A stretch of 41,869 bases of DNA from an uncultured Opitutia bacterium (lineage in GTDB: Bacteria; Verrucomicrobiota; Verrucomicrobiia; Opitutales; Opitutaceae), in assembly GCA_903900845.1 (NCBI GenBank), contig CAIUOU010000061.1, positions 1-41,869 of the forward strand, in the 5' to 3' direction. The notes under the pieces are model-generated. The model saw only the letters and a program-made list of their open reading frames with translations, did no database searches and was not told where the DNA came from. Each line of letters starts with the position of its first letter. Position 1 is the first letter of the stretch. The translations under genes were made by a program, and so were the position numbers. Below are positions 1 through 8,871 of this stretch, piece by piece.

Positions 1-672
1 CCAGCCACGCCGGGCGACCATGGTACGCGCGATGCCGTCGACGGGCGGCCGTTCCAGTACCGTCGCCCGCAGACCGGCGTGGTGCGCGACGAGGGTGCAA
101 GCGTACACGCCCGATCCTCCCGCGATGTCGAGCAGGCTGCGCCGGCCGGCCAACGGAGCGGCCTGGGCAAGCGCCGGCCCGAGATAGGCTCCGCGGCAGT
201 CCATCGCCGCGGTGAACGACGTTGCGAACGCCTCGGTCCTCATCGCGTCGTCCCAGGGCTTCTCGTCACGGTAGCTGCCCCAGTTCGCCGGATGCCCGGT
301 GCGCAGCACCACCCCGTAGTCGCGCGCGACCGGCCGGTCCTTGAGCGAGGCATAATACGGTCCGAGAAAAAACGGCGACGTGCTCACCAGATGCTCGCGG
401 GCCCGGGCGGTCAGGCGGTAGGTCCCACCCTCGCGCCGCAGAAAACCGTCCGCCGTGAAGAGCGTCAGCATCACATCGAGCGGCCGCGCCGCCAAACCAA
501 GCCCTCGGCCGATCGCGCCGGCGTCGCCCGGATGCGCGTCGAGCCACGTGAAGAAGTCGAACTCGCACACCGCCGCTGTGAGCAGGTCCACGGCGTAGAG
601 TCCGTCGCGGTAACGGTAGATCTCGAGCGGATCGGTGTGGGGAACGCGGGTGAGATCCTCGGGGGCTTGCAT
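1..672 (-). CDS. S-adenosylmethionine-dependent O-methyltransferase, 3' end cut by the window edge
   Basis: The frame is open from ATG at 672 to base 1, giving 224 residues without a stop, so the C-terminus lies outside the window. The first ~90 residues look like the winged-helix dimerisation domain of plant/hydroxyneurosporene-type O-methyltransferases (helical, ending in TADGFLRREGGTYRLT). The SAM-binding glycine motif LLDIAGGSGVYA follows at about residues 181-192, and an acidic residue that could bind ribose sits in TVLERPP. The C-terminal catalytic residues are not visible. It lies 55 bp downstream of an exported hydrolase on the same strand and may be co-transcribed with it. The substrate cannot be told from sequence; small-molecule O-methylation is the family's usual role. 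Confidence 0.85.
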   Translation of the reverse strand, partial: MQAPEDLTRVPHTDPLEIYRYRDGLYAVDLLTAAVCEFDFFTWLDAHPGDAGAIGRGLGLAARPLDVMLTLFTADGFLRREGGTYRLTARAREHLVSTSPFFLGPYYASLKDRPVARDYGVVLRTGHPANWGSYRDEKPWDDAMRTEAFATSFTAAMDCRGAYLGPALAQAAPLAGRRSLLDIAGGSGVYACTLVAHHAGLRATVLERPPVDGIARTMVARRGW

Positions 673-727
673 GGAACGGCTCCCAATCGGGCACGACCTC
701 CCGCGCGAAGCAACGCCCGCGCGCGGG

Positions 728-1999
728 TCACAGCCAGCGATCCAGCCAGGCGAACGCCTCCTCCTGCATCGCCGGCGTGAAGGAATGCGGCACGTCGTGG
801 AAGCTGCCGCGGAAGCGCTCCGGCCGCCCCGCCTTGGCGTAGACCCGGCCGATCTTTGCCACCGCGGCCTCCATTCCCGCCAGCGGGAACAGGTGATCGC
901 GCCGGCATTGCTGCACCAGCAGCGCACCAGGAGCGTGCAGCGCCGCCACGTCCGGCAGATCCAGCGCCCGGCGCAGCCCCGGCGTGAAGACCATCCAGGT
1001 GTGCCGCAGGTGCTGCGGCAGCAGGTCCGCGAAGCCCGTCATCCAGCCGGTGACACACGCCGCCTTGATCCGCGGATCCGCGCCGATCGCCATCGCGGTG
1101 CGGAAACCGCCACCCGAGAGCCCCGCGCAGCCGATGCGCGCCGGATCCACGTCGGCCCGCGAGCATAGGTAATCGATCGCGCGCCGGTCATCCCAGACGT
1201 GGATCCCGGCCCAGGAGGCTCCGGTCGCCGTGACGGCCTTCGCGGTGAGGTGCTCGTAAAAACCGCAGACCTTGTTCACCGCGGCGGTCCATTCCTCCGA
1301 ACCGGGGTTCGCGCGCCGCACCGTGGCGTGCGTGTCGCGCACTTCCGGGAAAACGCGCGCCGGGTCGAGGTCCTCCACCCGCAGCCGCCGTTCGCCGAAA
1401 TAGAATGCGTCGATCACAATCACCACGTAGCCGCGCCGCGCCAGCGCCTCGGCCCAAGGCCGCGCGTAGGTGCCGTCACGGAACGTCGTCAGGAACGCGG
1501 GCTCGCCGGGAGCCGACAGCACTTTCTCATGTCCCCACGTGTAGCGGCCGCTGTGGCAATGCAGCGCGAGCACGGCCGGGCGCCGCCCGGCTTTCCCCGC
1601 CGGCACCAGCACGCGCGCGGGAATGGAATAGGCCTCAGTGGCGTGGATGCGCACGACCTCGACGGAAAAACCATCACGCTCCTCGCGCCGGACCAACTCC
1701 GCGCCGAGCGGACGGGCCGCCGGCTGGTAGCCCAGCCGATCGAGCAGCACCCCGCGGGCGGCGGTCTTCCAGTCCTCGAGGGAGCTCCAGCGCGCGTCGA
1801 GGAACGACATCCCCGGGGCGTGATCTCGCGCCAGGTTTTCCAACATGGGATGAAGGTTGACGAGATCCGGAACCAACGGGGCGGTGGATGACATGGGGGC
1901 GGAGGTTGGGGAGGAAGCGGCGTGGACGAGGTTTCCCCGGGACAAGCAGAGCGGAAACGGGGCCAAGCTCACTATCCCGAGCGCACGACGCCGGGGCAT
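728..1999 (-). CDS. Exported alpha/beta hydrolase (acetyl-xylan-esterase / dienelactone-hydrolase-like)
   Basis: The protein has an alpha/beta-hydrolase fold with nucleophile elbow GLSGGG (Ser), a later Asp in CRRDHLFP and a His in HDVPHSF, which together make a plausible Ser-Asp-His triad. An oxyanion-side HCHSGRYTWG strand lies upstream. The arrangement resembles the Abhydrolase_7 / large esterase families often found with polysaccharide-degrading genes, so an extracytoplasmic esterase role is likely, though the substrate is unknown. I chose ATG at 1999 because it gives an N-terminus with three arginines, a hydrophobic stretch and an Ala-rich cleavage region (MPRRRALGIVSLAP...VHAA). The frame stays open to 2182, and ATG at 1894 would give a form with no signal. 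The start is therefore uncertain, but the gene is not. Confidence 0.85.
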   Translation of the reverse strand: MPRRRALGIVSLAPFPLCLSRGNLVHAASSPTSAPMSSTAPLVPDLVNLHPMLENLARDHAPGMSFLDARWSSLEDWKTAARGVLLDRLGYQPAARPLGAELVRREERDGFSVEVVRIHATEAYSIPARVLVPAGKAGRRPAVLALHCHSGRYTWGHEKVLSAPGEPAFLTTFRDGTYARPWAEALARRGYVVIVIDAFYFGERRLRVEDLDPARVFPEVRDTHATVRRANPGSEEWTAAVNKVCGFYEHLTAKAVTATGASWAGIHVWDDRRAIDYLCSRADVDPARIGCAGLSGGGFRTAMAIGADPRIKAACVTGWMTGFADLLPQHLRHTWMVFTPGLRRALDLPDVAALHAPGALLVQQCRRDHLFPLAGMEAAVAKIGRVYAKAGRPERFRGSFHDVPHSFTPAMQEEAFAWLDRWL

Positions 2000-2209
2000 G
2001 AGCCCGGAACCGGCGGGAGGCTGGGGCTCGGGCGGTCTTTCCTTCACGGGAACGCAACCTTTGGAACGCTTGGTGACGGACCAAGCCAAAACCAGCGTGC
2101 TGGCGATGATAGCGGGCCGGACCGTTCCGCTGAAGCTATCGGGATTCGCAGCCCCCGCCTGGAGCGAGGGCCGGCCACCCATGCCAGCCGCGGCCGCACC
2201 CGTCGCGGC

Positions 2210-3523
2210 CTAACGGGCTGAAAGGAAATCGCGTACGTGCAGCGCGACCTGATCCTTGGCCACCTCGACCTCCGCGCGCTGCGCGAGATCGCGCACCTTC
2301 ACGACGCCCCGCGCCACCTCGTCGCCGCCGTAGATCAGCGCCAGCCGCGCCCCCGATTCGGAGGCCGCCTTGAACTGTTTGCCAAAGGCGGAATCACGCA
2401 GGGGATACTCCACGCGGAAACCCGCCGCGCGCAGCGCATGGATGTCGGCGAACGCCGCCAACCGCCCCGCTTCCCCGTCGATCACGCAAAAGACATCCGG
2501 CCCCTGAAGGATTTTCGGCATGAGCCCGCGCTGCTCGAGCAGGAGGGCGAATGTCATGTCTCCGATCGCGAAACCAACGGCCGGCAACGCGGGGCCACCG
2601 AGCTTCTGGACCAAGTCATCGTAGCGCCCGCCGCCCGCCAGCGCACGCAGGTCGCCCTTGCGATCAAAGGCCTCGAAGACGAACCCCGTGTAGTAGGCGA
2701 GACCCCGCACCACGCCGAGATCGACCTCGACGTAACGGGCCAGCCCCATCGCCTCGAGGGCCCGCAGCAGCCGCCGCCAATCCGCCAGACGCGCGGCGAG
2801 GCGCTCATCAGCGATCCCCACGAGCGTTTGCTCGAGCGCGGCCAGCGAACGGATGGAAAGAAACGCCATCACACGATCCTTGAGGCCGGGATCGAGCGGA
2901 CCGAATTGCTCGGTGTAGACGGCGAAAGCCGCGTCGCCGTGCTTCTCGTGGCGGTCGACGGCGGTGAGGATCGCGCGGATGCGCGGCTCGTCGAGACCCA
3001 AGGCGCCAAGGTAGTGGAACCACAGGTTGCGGTCGCTCAGGCGCACGTAGAAATCCTGCTCGGTCAGCCCGAACGCGCGCAGGCACTGGATCAGCAGGGC
3101 GATGAGCTCGACCTCCGCCTCGGGCCCGGGCTCGCCGAAGATGTCCGCGTTGAACTGGCAGAAACACCGACCGCGCCCCTTTTGCATGCGCTCGTAGCGG
3201 AAGAACTCGCCGATGCTGAACCACTTGATCGGACGCCGCAGGGCATTGGCGCGCGCGCCGACCAGCCGGCAGACGGTCGGCGTCATCTCGGGCCGCAGCG
3301 CCACCTCGCGCCCGCCCTTGTCAGTGAAGCTGAACAACTGCGCCTCGATCTCGTCGCCTGATTTTGCCTTGTAGAGCTCCAGCGGCTCCAGCACCGGCGC
3401 ATCGTACTCGGCGAAACCGAAGGTCGAGGCAGTCTGCCGCCAAAGCCGGAAGATATGACTCCGCCCGGCGAGGTCCTCAGGGTAGAACTCACGGAATCCC
3501 GGCAGGGTCTGGAAAGTGGCCAT
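2210..3523 (-). CDS. hisS: Histidyl-tRNA synthetase
   Basis: This class II aminoacyl-tRNA synthetase charges tRNA-His in the cytoplasm. At 437 residues it has family length. It shows the N-terminal GFREFYPED segment, class II motif 2 (FFRYERMQKGRGR at about 107-119), the histidine-specific block LGVVRGLAYYTG (269-280), GGGRYDDL (297-304) and motif 3 (AVGFAIGDMTFALLLE, 315-330). An HGTP anticodon-binding domain makes up the C-terminal ~90 residues. ATG at 3523 is chosen because MATFQTLPGF matches the family start; the frame is open further upstream to 3622, but that part overlaps the upstream gene's terminator. It lies downstream of the HU gene on the same strand and is separated from it by that terminator, so it probably has its own promoter. 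Confidence 0.97.
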   Translation of the reverse strand: MATFQTLPGFREFYPEDLAGRSHIFRLWRQTASTFGFAEYDAPVLEPLELYKAKSGDEIEAQLFSFTDKGGREVALRPEMTPTVCRLVGARANALRRPIKWFSIGEFFRYERMQKGRGRCFCQFNADIFGEPGPEAEVELIALLIQCLRAFGLTEQDFYVRLSDRNLWFHYLGALGLDEPRIRAILTAVDRHEKHGDAAFAVYTEQFGPLDPGLKDRVMAFLSIRSLAALEQTLVGIADERLAARLADWRRLLRALEAMGLARYVEVDLGVVRGLAYYTGFVFEAFDRKGDLRALAGGGRYDDLVQKLGGPALPAVGFAIGDMTFALLLEQRGLMPKILQGPDVFCVIDGEAGRLAAFADIHALRAAGFRVEYPLRDSAFGKQFKAASESGARLALIYGGDEVARGVVKVRDLAQRAEVEVAKDQVALHVRDFLSAR

Positions 3524-3563
3524 GGTTGGCGATGGTTGCGCGACATCAAAGGACGGCGCCAAC

Positions 3564-3587
3564 AAAAAAGCCGCGCGAGGGCGCGGC
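3564..3587 (-). terminator. Rho-independent terminator of the HU/IHF gene
   Basis: Read on the minus strand, a 7-bp GC stem (GCCGCGC/GCGCGGC, 3570-3576 and 3581-3587) with a 4-base loop is followed directly by six T residues (3569-3564). It lies 38 bp past the HU stop codon and 40 bp before the hisS start. Confidence 0.85.
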
Positions 3588-3625
3588 CTTGACCCGTGGC
3601 GCAGCGCGCGCCGGGGAACCAAGCG

Positions 3626-3961
3626 TCAGGCCGGACCCGCGGCGGGCGGCGGGGTCTGCAGCTGGCTGAGGTTCAGATTTTTCAGCTGCTGCTTGAGAAT
3701 CTTGCCCGACTTGAACTTCACCACCGCGCGTTGCGGAATGATGACCTCGGCCTCGGGCTTGTTGGGATTGCGGCCCACACGTTGCTTGCGCACCTGGACC
3801 TCCAAGACGCCAAAGTTGCGCAACTCGACGTTTCGCCCGGAGGCCAGGGCCGCTTGGATGATGTCGAGCGTCTGTTGGACGGTGTCGACGATTTGCTTCT
3901 GGGGAAAGCCGGCCTTCTTGTAAATTTCCAAGACAATCTCGCGCTTCGTCAGGTTCGCCAT
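3626..3961 (-). CDS. HU/IHF-family nucleoid DNA-binding protein with C-terminal extension
   Basis: This small histone-like protein bends and compacts DNA. Residues 1-90 fit the bacterial HU/IHF fold: two N-terminal helices (LTKREIVLEIYKKAGF...), the ELRNFGVLEV strand and the DNA-arm motif GRNPNKPEA. The ~20-residue tail (LKNLNLSQLQ then a Pro/Ala run) goes beyond the usual ~90-95 residues. ATG at 3961 is preceded by an AAGGA-type ribosome binding site about 5 bases upstream on the minus strand, one of the few clear ones here. A promoter candidate lies in the divergent gap shared with menG, and a rho-independent terminator follows. Whether it is HU-like or IHF-like cannot be decided by eye. 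Confidence 0.93.
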   Translation of the reverse strand: MANLTKREIVLEIYKKAGFPQKQIVDTVQQTLDIIQAALASGRNVELRNFGVLEVQVRKQRVGRNPNKPEAEVIIPQRAVVKFKSGKILKQQLKNLNLSQLQTPPPAAGPA

Positions 3962-4003
3962 GGGGTTCCTTTTTGCTAAAGCTGAAGGATGTGGGTCTGA
4001 CCG

Positions 4004-4032
4004 AGATAATTACGCGCGCGGGCGTGCGTCAA
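4004..4032 (-). promoter_or_regulatory. Candidate promoter for the HU/IHF gene
   Basis: On the minus strand TTGACG (4032-4027) and an AT-rich -10 region (TTATCT at 4009-4004, within TAATTATCT) are separated by 17 bases, about 43 bases before the ATG at 3961. The -35 is close to consensus but the -10 is poor. The AT-rich patch stands out in this GC-rich background. Confidence 0.4.
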
Positions 4033-4087
4033 CCCTTATGACCAGCTTGCGCTCCGGCCGAAAATACCGCCCGTTAAACCCTTAACC

Positions 4088-4801
4088 ATGCCCGATCCCA
4101 AGGCCGTCAACTCGATGTTCGGGCGAATCGCGAAACGGTACGACACCGCCAACCGGGTGCTCTCGGCAGGCATCGACCGCGGGTGGCGCCGCCGCCTGGT
4201 GGAGGCGGTGGGCCGGCATCGACCGGCGAGGGTGCTTGATCTCGCAACTGGCAGTGGTGACGTGGCTTTCGCGATTGCGAGGGGGCTCCACCCCTCACCG
4301 GAAATCATCGGTATGGACTTCTGTCAGCCGATGCTGGACGAAGCGGAGGCAAAGCGCCGGATGAGCCGTGATCCGGAGGAGTCCAAGATCCGCTTTCTGC
4401 CGGGAGACGGCCTGGATTTGCCGCTGCCGGACGGCAGTCAGGACGCCGTGACCATCGCTTTTGGCCTGAGGAACCTCGCCGACCGCGCCCGAGGGCTGGC
4501 GGAAATGCGTCGGGTGCTGAGGCCCGGAGGCATTCTCCATGTGCTGGAATTCTCCCAGCCGCACGCGTGGTTCCGACCGTTTTACTACTTCTACCTGCGG
4601 CATCTGCTTCCCGCCCTCGCTCGGCTGCTCACGGGGGACCGGGACGCGTATCTTTATCTCGGTGACACCATCGGGAAGTTCCCCTCCCGCGAAGAATTGA
4701 CGGCGGAAATTTCCACGGCCGGCCTCGAGGTTATCGCGGCGGTGCCGCTTACCTTGGGGATAGTGGCGCTCCATTCCGCGCGGAAGCCGGCGGCCGGCTG
4801 A
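4088..4801 (+). CDS. ubiE: Demethylmenaquinone / ubiquinone C-methyltransferase (MenG/UbiE)
   Basis: This SAM-dependent methyltransferase carries out the last C-methylation of menaquinone (or ubiquinone) biosynthesis, supplying the membrane electron carrier. Diagnostic UbiE signatures are visible: the N-terminal MFGRIAKRYDTANRVLSAGID segment (residues 10-30), SAM motif I VLDLATGSGD (49-58), IAFGLRNL (123-130) and RVLRPGG (142-148). The 237-residue length matches the family. It is divergent from the HU gene and convergent with the A-type Fe-S carrier gene. If the organism is a verrucomicrobium the substrate is most likely demethylmenaquinone; this follows from the suspected taxon, not from the sequence. 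Confidence 0.95.
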   Translation: MPDPKAVNSMFGRIAKRYDTANRVLSAGIDRGWRRRLVEAVGRHRPARVLDLATGSGDVAFAIARGLHPSPEIIGMDFCQPMLDEAEAKRRMSRDPEESKIRFLPGDGLDLPLPDGSQDAVTIAFGLRNLADRARGLAEMRRVLRPGGILHVLEFSQPHAWFRPFYYFYLRHLLPALARLLTGDRDAYLYLGDTIGKFPSREELTAEISTAGLEVIAAVPLTLGIVALHSARKPAAG

Positions 4802-4891
4802 GACGCGCGGGACGGAAAAGACTCCCGGCGAGCGGGCGTGCTCCGACGGTTTGCCTGGAGCGTCCCGCCGCTCCGGCCCGGCGGCGAAGTT

Positions 4892-5209
4892 TCAGCTGAA
4901 GGATTTGCCGCATCCGCACGTGCTCTGCGCGTTCGGATTGCGGATTTCGAAGCCCTTGCCGTGCAGGCCGTCGTCAAAATCAATGTGAGAGCCCTGCATG
5001 TAGGCGAGGCTGGTGGGATCGATGACCAACGGGACCCCCTCGCTCTCGAAGTGCGCGTCGTCGGCCTTGGGGTCGTCGAAAGACATGCCGTATTGGAATC
5101 CCGAGCAGCCGCCGGACTCCACCAGCACCCGGAGCCGTTTGGCGGGGGCGTTCAACTCGGCGTGCATGGTGCGCACCTGCTGGGCGGCCCGGGGCGTTAA
5201 CGTGATCAT
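4892..5209 (-). CDS. A-type iron-sulfur cluster carrier (IscA/ErpA family)
   Basis: This small cytoplasmic protein receives and passes on Fe-S clusters during maturation of target proteins. At 105 residues it has the family size, and the three conserved cysteines are present: C35 in GGCSGFQY, and C98 and C100 in the terminal TCGCGKSF. The central strand LVIDPTSLAYMQGSHIDF is also typical. ATG at 5209 gives MITLTPRAA, the usual start. No isc or suf gene is nearby, so it is a single-gene unit here. ErpA, IscA and SufA cannot be separated on sequence inspection alone. Confidence 0.93.
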   Translation of the reverse strand: MITLTPRAAQQVRTMHAELNAPAKRLRVLVESGGCSGFQYGMSFDDPKADDAHFESEGVPLVIDPTSLAYMQGSHIDFDDGLHGKGFEIRNPNAQSTCGCGKSFS

Positions 5210-5321
5210 TTAACCAAGGTGGACACGTCCAAACCTCTGTCAACGAGCCCTACAGCAGATTTCGCGCCGAATCCGTGATGTTGCCTTGCCACTCTGCGCG
5301 CCGGGCGATCTGCTGCCAACC

Positions 5322-6296
5322 ATGGCGGCACTTCAGCAAATCTCCGGTGAGTTGCGGTATGAGATGACCCGCAAGCTCGCGGAAGGGGGCATGGGCGTGG
5401 TCTACGAGGCGGTGCAGCTCGGGGCCGGCAACTTCCGCAAGGTGGTCGCGGTGAAGCTCATTCGCGAGGAGTACTCGGCCATCGAGGAATTCCAGAACAA
5501 CTTCATCGGCGAGGCGCGCCTGGTCGCGGACCTCATTCACACCAACATCGTCCAAACCTATCACCTCGGGAAGATCGGCGGGCAGTACTACATGGTCATG
5601 GAGTTCGTGCGCGGGGTGAACCTCGAGCAGTTCATCGAGCAGCACCGGCGGCAGCGGGTCCCCGTGCCCGTCGATCTCGCCGTGTTCATCACGTCGCGCG
5701 TCGCGCGCGGCCTCGCCCACGCGCACACCAAATGCGACCGCGAGGGCCGCCATCTCAACATCGTCCACCGCGACGTCGGCCCGAAAAACATCCTCATGGC
5801 GCTCGAGGGCGACGTGAAGCTGACCGACTTCGGCATCGCGAAGGCCCTCGACCTCATGTACAATGAAGAAGGCAAGGTGATCGCCGGCAAGGACGAGTAC
5901 CTCTCGCCGGAGCAGGCGAACTACGGCATCACCGACGCGCGGGCCGACCTGTTCCCGCTCGGCATCGTCCTCACCGAGCTTCTGCTGGGCCGGAACGTCT
6001 TCCGCTCCTCCGACCGCGCCCAGTCGCGGCGCAACATCCTAGGGATGGCGATCCCCCGCTTCTCCTCCCTGCGTCCCGACATCGACGAAAAGCTCGAGGC
6101 CATCATCCAGCGCGCGCTCGAACGGGACCGCGACCAGCGCTACCAGTCCGCCCTCGAGATGCTGACGGCGCTGGAGATGTACATCTACGGGCACGGCTAC
6201 GGGCCGACCAACGAGAAGCTTTCCGTCTACCTGAAGAACCTGTTCGGAATCGTCGACCCCGTGATCCCCGCCCCGGGCTCCCGCCAACCGTCCTGA
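5322..6296 (+). CDS. Soluble Hanks-type serine/threonine protein kinase
   Basis: The 324-residue protein is almost entirely a eukaryote-like kinase domain. It has the glycine loop [10 protein letters not shown] (21-30), the ATP lysine K45 (VAVKLI), a likely C-helix Glu E64, HRD at 149-151 with Asn156, DFG at 169-171 and SPEQ at 195-198. The catalytic loop reads HRDVGPKN, without the usual Lys two residues after the catalytic Asp, as also occurs in some bacterial kinases. There is no transmembrane segment and no PASTA or other sensor domain, so it should act in the cytoplasm. ATG at 5322 is chosen; an upstream in-frame TTG at 5286 would add 12 residues. It ends 16 bp before rpoN on the same strand, suggesting co-transcription. 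Confidence 0.93.
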   Translation: MAALQQISGELRYEMTRKLAEGGMGVVYEAVQLGAGNFRKVVAVKLIREEYSAIEEFQNNFIGEARLVADLIHTNIVQTYHLGKIGGQYYMVMEFVRGVNLEQFIEQHRRQRVPVPVDLAVFITSRVARGLAHAHTKCDREGRHLNIVHRDVGPKNILMALEGDVKLTDFGIAKALDLMYNEEGKVIAGKDEYLSPEQANYGITDARADLFPLGIVLTELLLGRNVFRSSDRAQSRRNILGMAIPRFSSLRPDIDEKLEAIIQRALERDRDQRYQSALEMLTALEMYIYGHGYGPTNEKLSVYLKNLFGIVDPVIPAPGSRQPS

Positions 6297-6312
6297 ACCA
6301 AACTGACTCCGC

Positions 6313-7827
6313 ATGAGCGGACCCGGGTTCAGTCACGAGCTGCGTCAGCGGCAGACCCAGTCACTGGTGCTGGCGCCGCAGCTGCGGCACTCCCTCAAGA
6401 TCCTGCAGGTCGCGGCGCTCGACCTGCGGTCCGTGATTCAAGAGGAACTCCAGACCAACCCCACCCTGGAGGAGCTGCCGATGGAGGGGGTGAGCCTCGA
6501 CCGCGAGGCGGAGCAGGCGACGGACGGCGAATCCGACGGTCCGGAAGCGGGCAACGAGGGTCGTGAGGGGCCAGGCGATGACGGCGAGCCGGGCAAGCGG
6601 CACGACGAGATGGATTTCTCCCGGGACCGGGAGTTCGAGATCCTGGGAAAAATCGACCAGGATTGGCGCGATCACCTTTCGCAGGCCGGGAGTGGCCAGG
6701 GGCACTCCGCCGAGGACGCGGAACGGAGGCAGCACTTCCTGGACTCACTGGTCAACGAGACCTCCCTGCAGGAGCATCTGATGCAACAAGCGGAGCTCTC
6801 CGACCTCGCCGACGCGGAGATGAAGGCGATGCGCCATCTGGTCGGGGGCATCGACGACCGCGGGTTTCTTACCCAGACGCCGTCCGATGTCGCCCTCCAG
6901 ACGGGTCTGCCGCTCGACGCGGTGCAACGGGCGTTGGCGGTGCTGCGGACGTTCGAGCCGCCGGGAATCGGCGCCGAGGACCTGGCCGGCTGCCTGCTCG
7001 CCCAATTGTCGGCCAAGGGGCGCGGGGAGTCCGTGGCCGCGCGAATCATCCGCGAGCACTTTGAACTGCTCAAACGGCGCCGGATTCCGGAGCTCTCCCG
7101 CAAACTCGGGGCCGACCCCGAGGATGTGCAATCAGCGATCGAGGAGATCGGCCGGCTCGACCCCGCCCCGGGCCGGCGCTTCGCCGAGGACAACAACCGC
7201 GTCGTCGTGCCCGATGTGACGGTGGAGCGCGACGGCGACGACTGGAAGATCATCCTGAACGGCGACTACATCCCGCGCCTCCGCATCTCTTCGGCCTACC
7301 GCGACCTCATCGCCAAGGGGTCGCTGTCCAAGGAGGACCGCGACTACCTGCGGGAACGGATGCGCTCGGGCAAATTCCTCATCGACTCCATCGAGCAGCG
7401 CCAGCGCACGATTGAACGCATCACCCGCGAGATCCTCAACGCGCAGGGCGATTTCTTCGAGCACGGCGTCTCGTCGCTGAAGCCGCTCACCATGACGCAG
7501 GTCGCGGATGTCGTCGGGGTCCATGAGACGACGGTGAGCCGGGCGATCGCCAACAAGTACATCCGCACGCCGCACGGCGTCTTCGACTTCAAGTATTTCT
7601 TCACCCCGGGCTACCAATCCGAAGCCGGGACGGCCGTCTCCAACACGAGCGTGAAGGAGATGATCGCCGATCTGATCAATCTCGAGGACCGCTCCCGGCC
7701 CCTGAGCGATCAGGACCTCGTGGCCAAGCTGCGCGAGCGCGGCATCACGATCGCGCGGCGAACGGTGGCCAAGTACCGCGAGGAGCTGGGCATCCTGCCC
7801 AGCAACCTCCGCCGCGACTACAAATAG
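6313..7827 (+). CDS. rpoN: RNA polymerase sigma-54 factor
   Basis: This alternative sigma factor recognises -24/-12 promoters and needs AAA+ activators to start transcription. The three classic regions are present: the Gln/Leu-rich activator-interaction region at the N-terminus (RQTQSLVLAPQLRHSLKILQ), an acidic linker (about 60-115), and the core-binding and DNA-binding part. A helix-turn-helix lies around MTQVADVVGVHETTVSRAIANKYI, and the RpoN box ARRTVAKYRE sits near residue 481. At 504 residues it is normal in length. It directly follows the kinase gene. No AAA+ sigma-54 activator is encoded in the window. Its stop is 6 bp from the tsaD stop on the other strand. Confidence 0.97.
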   Translation: MSGPGFSHELRQRQTQSLVLAPQLRHSLKILQVAALDLRSVIQEELQTNPTLEELPMEGVSLDREAEQATDGESDGPEAGNEGREGPGDDGEPGKRHDEMDFSRDREFEILGKIDQDWRDHLSQAGSGQGHSAEDAERRQHFLDSLVNETSLQEHLMQQAELSDLADAEMKAMRHLVGGIDDRGFLTQTPSDVALQTGLPLDAVQRALAVLRTFEPPGIGAEDLAGCLLAQLSAKGRGESVAARIIREHFELLKRRRIPELSRKLGADPEDVQSAIEEIGRLDPAPGRRFAEDNNRVVVPDVTVERDGDDWKIILNGDYIPRLRISSAYRDLIAKGSLSKEDRDYLRERMRSGKFLIDSIEQRQRTIERITREILNAQGDFFEHGVSSLKPLTMTQVADVVGVHETTVSRAIANKYIRTPHGVFDFKYFFTPGYQSEAGTAVSNTSVKEMIADLINLEDRSRPLSDQDLVAKLRERGITIARRTVAKYREELGILPSNLRRDYK

Positions 7828-7833
7828 CCGTGC

Positions 7834-8871
7834 TCAGGCCGGTGGAGCATCGGGCGCGACCCGCAGTCCCCGGGCCCCCGATCGGTCGCACCCCGCGGGA
7901 TCGACCCATGCCGCGAAAGCGACCATGCCGGCGTTGTCGCCAGTGTGGCGCGGCTCGGCTGCGAGGAACTCCACCCCCGAGCGGGCCGCCAACTTTCCCA
8001 GGGCCGCCCGGAGCGGGCCGTTGTTGGCGACCCCGCCCGAGACCCCGAGGCTCCGGTAGCCTCCGTCCCCTTGTTCCAGCGCCGCCCGCGTCTTGCGCGC
8101 GAGCGCGTCGACCACCGCGGCCTGGTAGCTCGCGCAAAGGTCGGCCATCCGTTCGCCGACCTGCGCGGGGGTCATTTCCTCGATCCGGTAGCGGAGGCTC
8201 GTCTTCAGGCCGGAGAAACTGAAGTCCAACTCATCCTTCCGCCCGATGCCGCGGGGAAAATCGAAAGCTTCCGGATCACCGCCGTCCGCGCGCCGCTCGA
8301 TCAGCGGTCCGCCCGGATACCCCAGCCCCAGCAACTTCGCGCCTTTGTCCAAAGCCTCCCCGGCGGCGTCGTCCCGCGTGCTGGATAGCACCCGCAACGA
8401 GCGATCCTCGCCGACACGGATGAGAAGGGTGTTGCCCCCGGAAACCACAAGCGAGAGGTGCGGCAGCGCCGCCGCCAGCGCGCGGGGGAAGGCCGCAGGC
8501 TCGCGCGCGTGCAGCGGAATGAAGGGCGACCAGACGTGGCCGCGCAGGTGGTTGACGCCCGTCACCGGCACCCCGAGCGCGAGAGCGAGCGCCTTGGCGG
8601 CCGACACCCCGATCGCCAGACAGGCGGCGAGCCCGGGACCATGCGTCACCGCGACCTCGTAGACCGATCCGAGGCCCGGCTTCTCGCGGAGCATCGCCAG
8701 CAATGGACCAAGTTGCCGCAGGTGCTCCCGGGTCGCGAGATCCGGCACGACGCCGCCGTGCCGGCCGTGCAGCGCGATCTGGCTGTGCACCAGCTCCGCC
8801 GCCAGTCCGTGTGCCGGGTCGAAAAGCGCGACCGCCGTCTCGTCGCAGGAGCTTTCGATCGCGAGGATCAC
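7834..8871 (-). CDS. tsaD: tRNA N6-adenosine threonylcarbamoyltransferase TsaD
   Basis: TsaD transfers the threonylcarbamoyl group to A37 of ANN-decoding tRNAs (t6A), working with TsaB, TsaC and TsaE, none of which is in this window. Evidence is the ASKHA-fold start ILAIESSCDETAVAL, the metal-binding His pair H108 and H112 in VNHLRGHVWSPF, the GGNTLL loop, and SGGVANNGPLR near the C-terminus. At 345 residues the length matches. Its ATG overlaps the ctpA stop by four bases (ATGA), so it is translationally coupled to ctpA. Confidence 0.96.
   Translation of the reverse strand: MILAIESSCDETAVALFDPAHGLAAELVHSQIALHGRHGGVVPDLATREHLRQLGPLLAMLREKPGLGSVYEVAVTHGPGLAACLAIGVSAAKALALALGVPVTGVNHLRGHVWSPFIPLHAREPAAFPRALAAALPHLSLVVSGGNTLLIRVGEDRSLRVLSSTRDDAAGEALDKGAKLLGLGYPGGPLIERRADGGDPEAFDFPRGIGRKDELDFSFSGLKTSLRYRIEEMTPAQVGERMADLCASYQAAVVDALARKTRAALEQGDGGYRSLGVSGGVANNGPLRAALGKLAARSGVEFLAAEPRHTGDNAGMVAFAAWVDPAGCDRSGARGLRVAPDAPPA

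Noticed and set aside
5215-5243. Perfect TTGACA on the minus strand upstream of the A-type carrier gene
   Set aside because: At 17-bp spacing the -10 would be ACCTTG, with no match to consensus, and the start site would fall on the start codon.
5322-6296. Kinase as a pseudokinase because of HRDVGP
   Set aside because: The ATP Lys, catalytic Asp, Asn and DFG are all present, so activity is expected.
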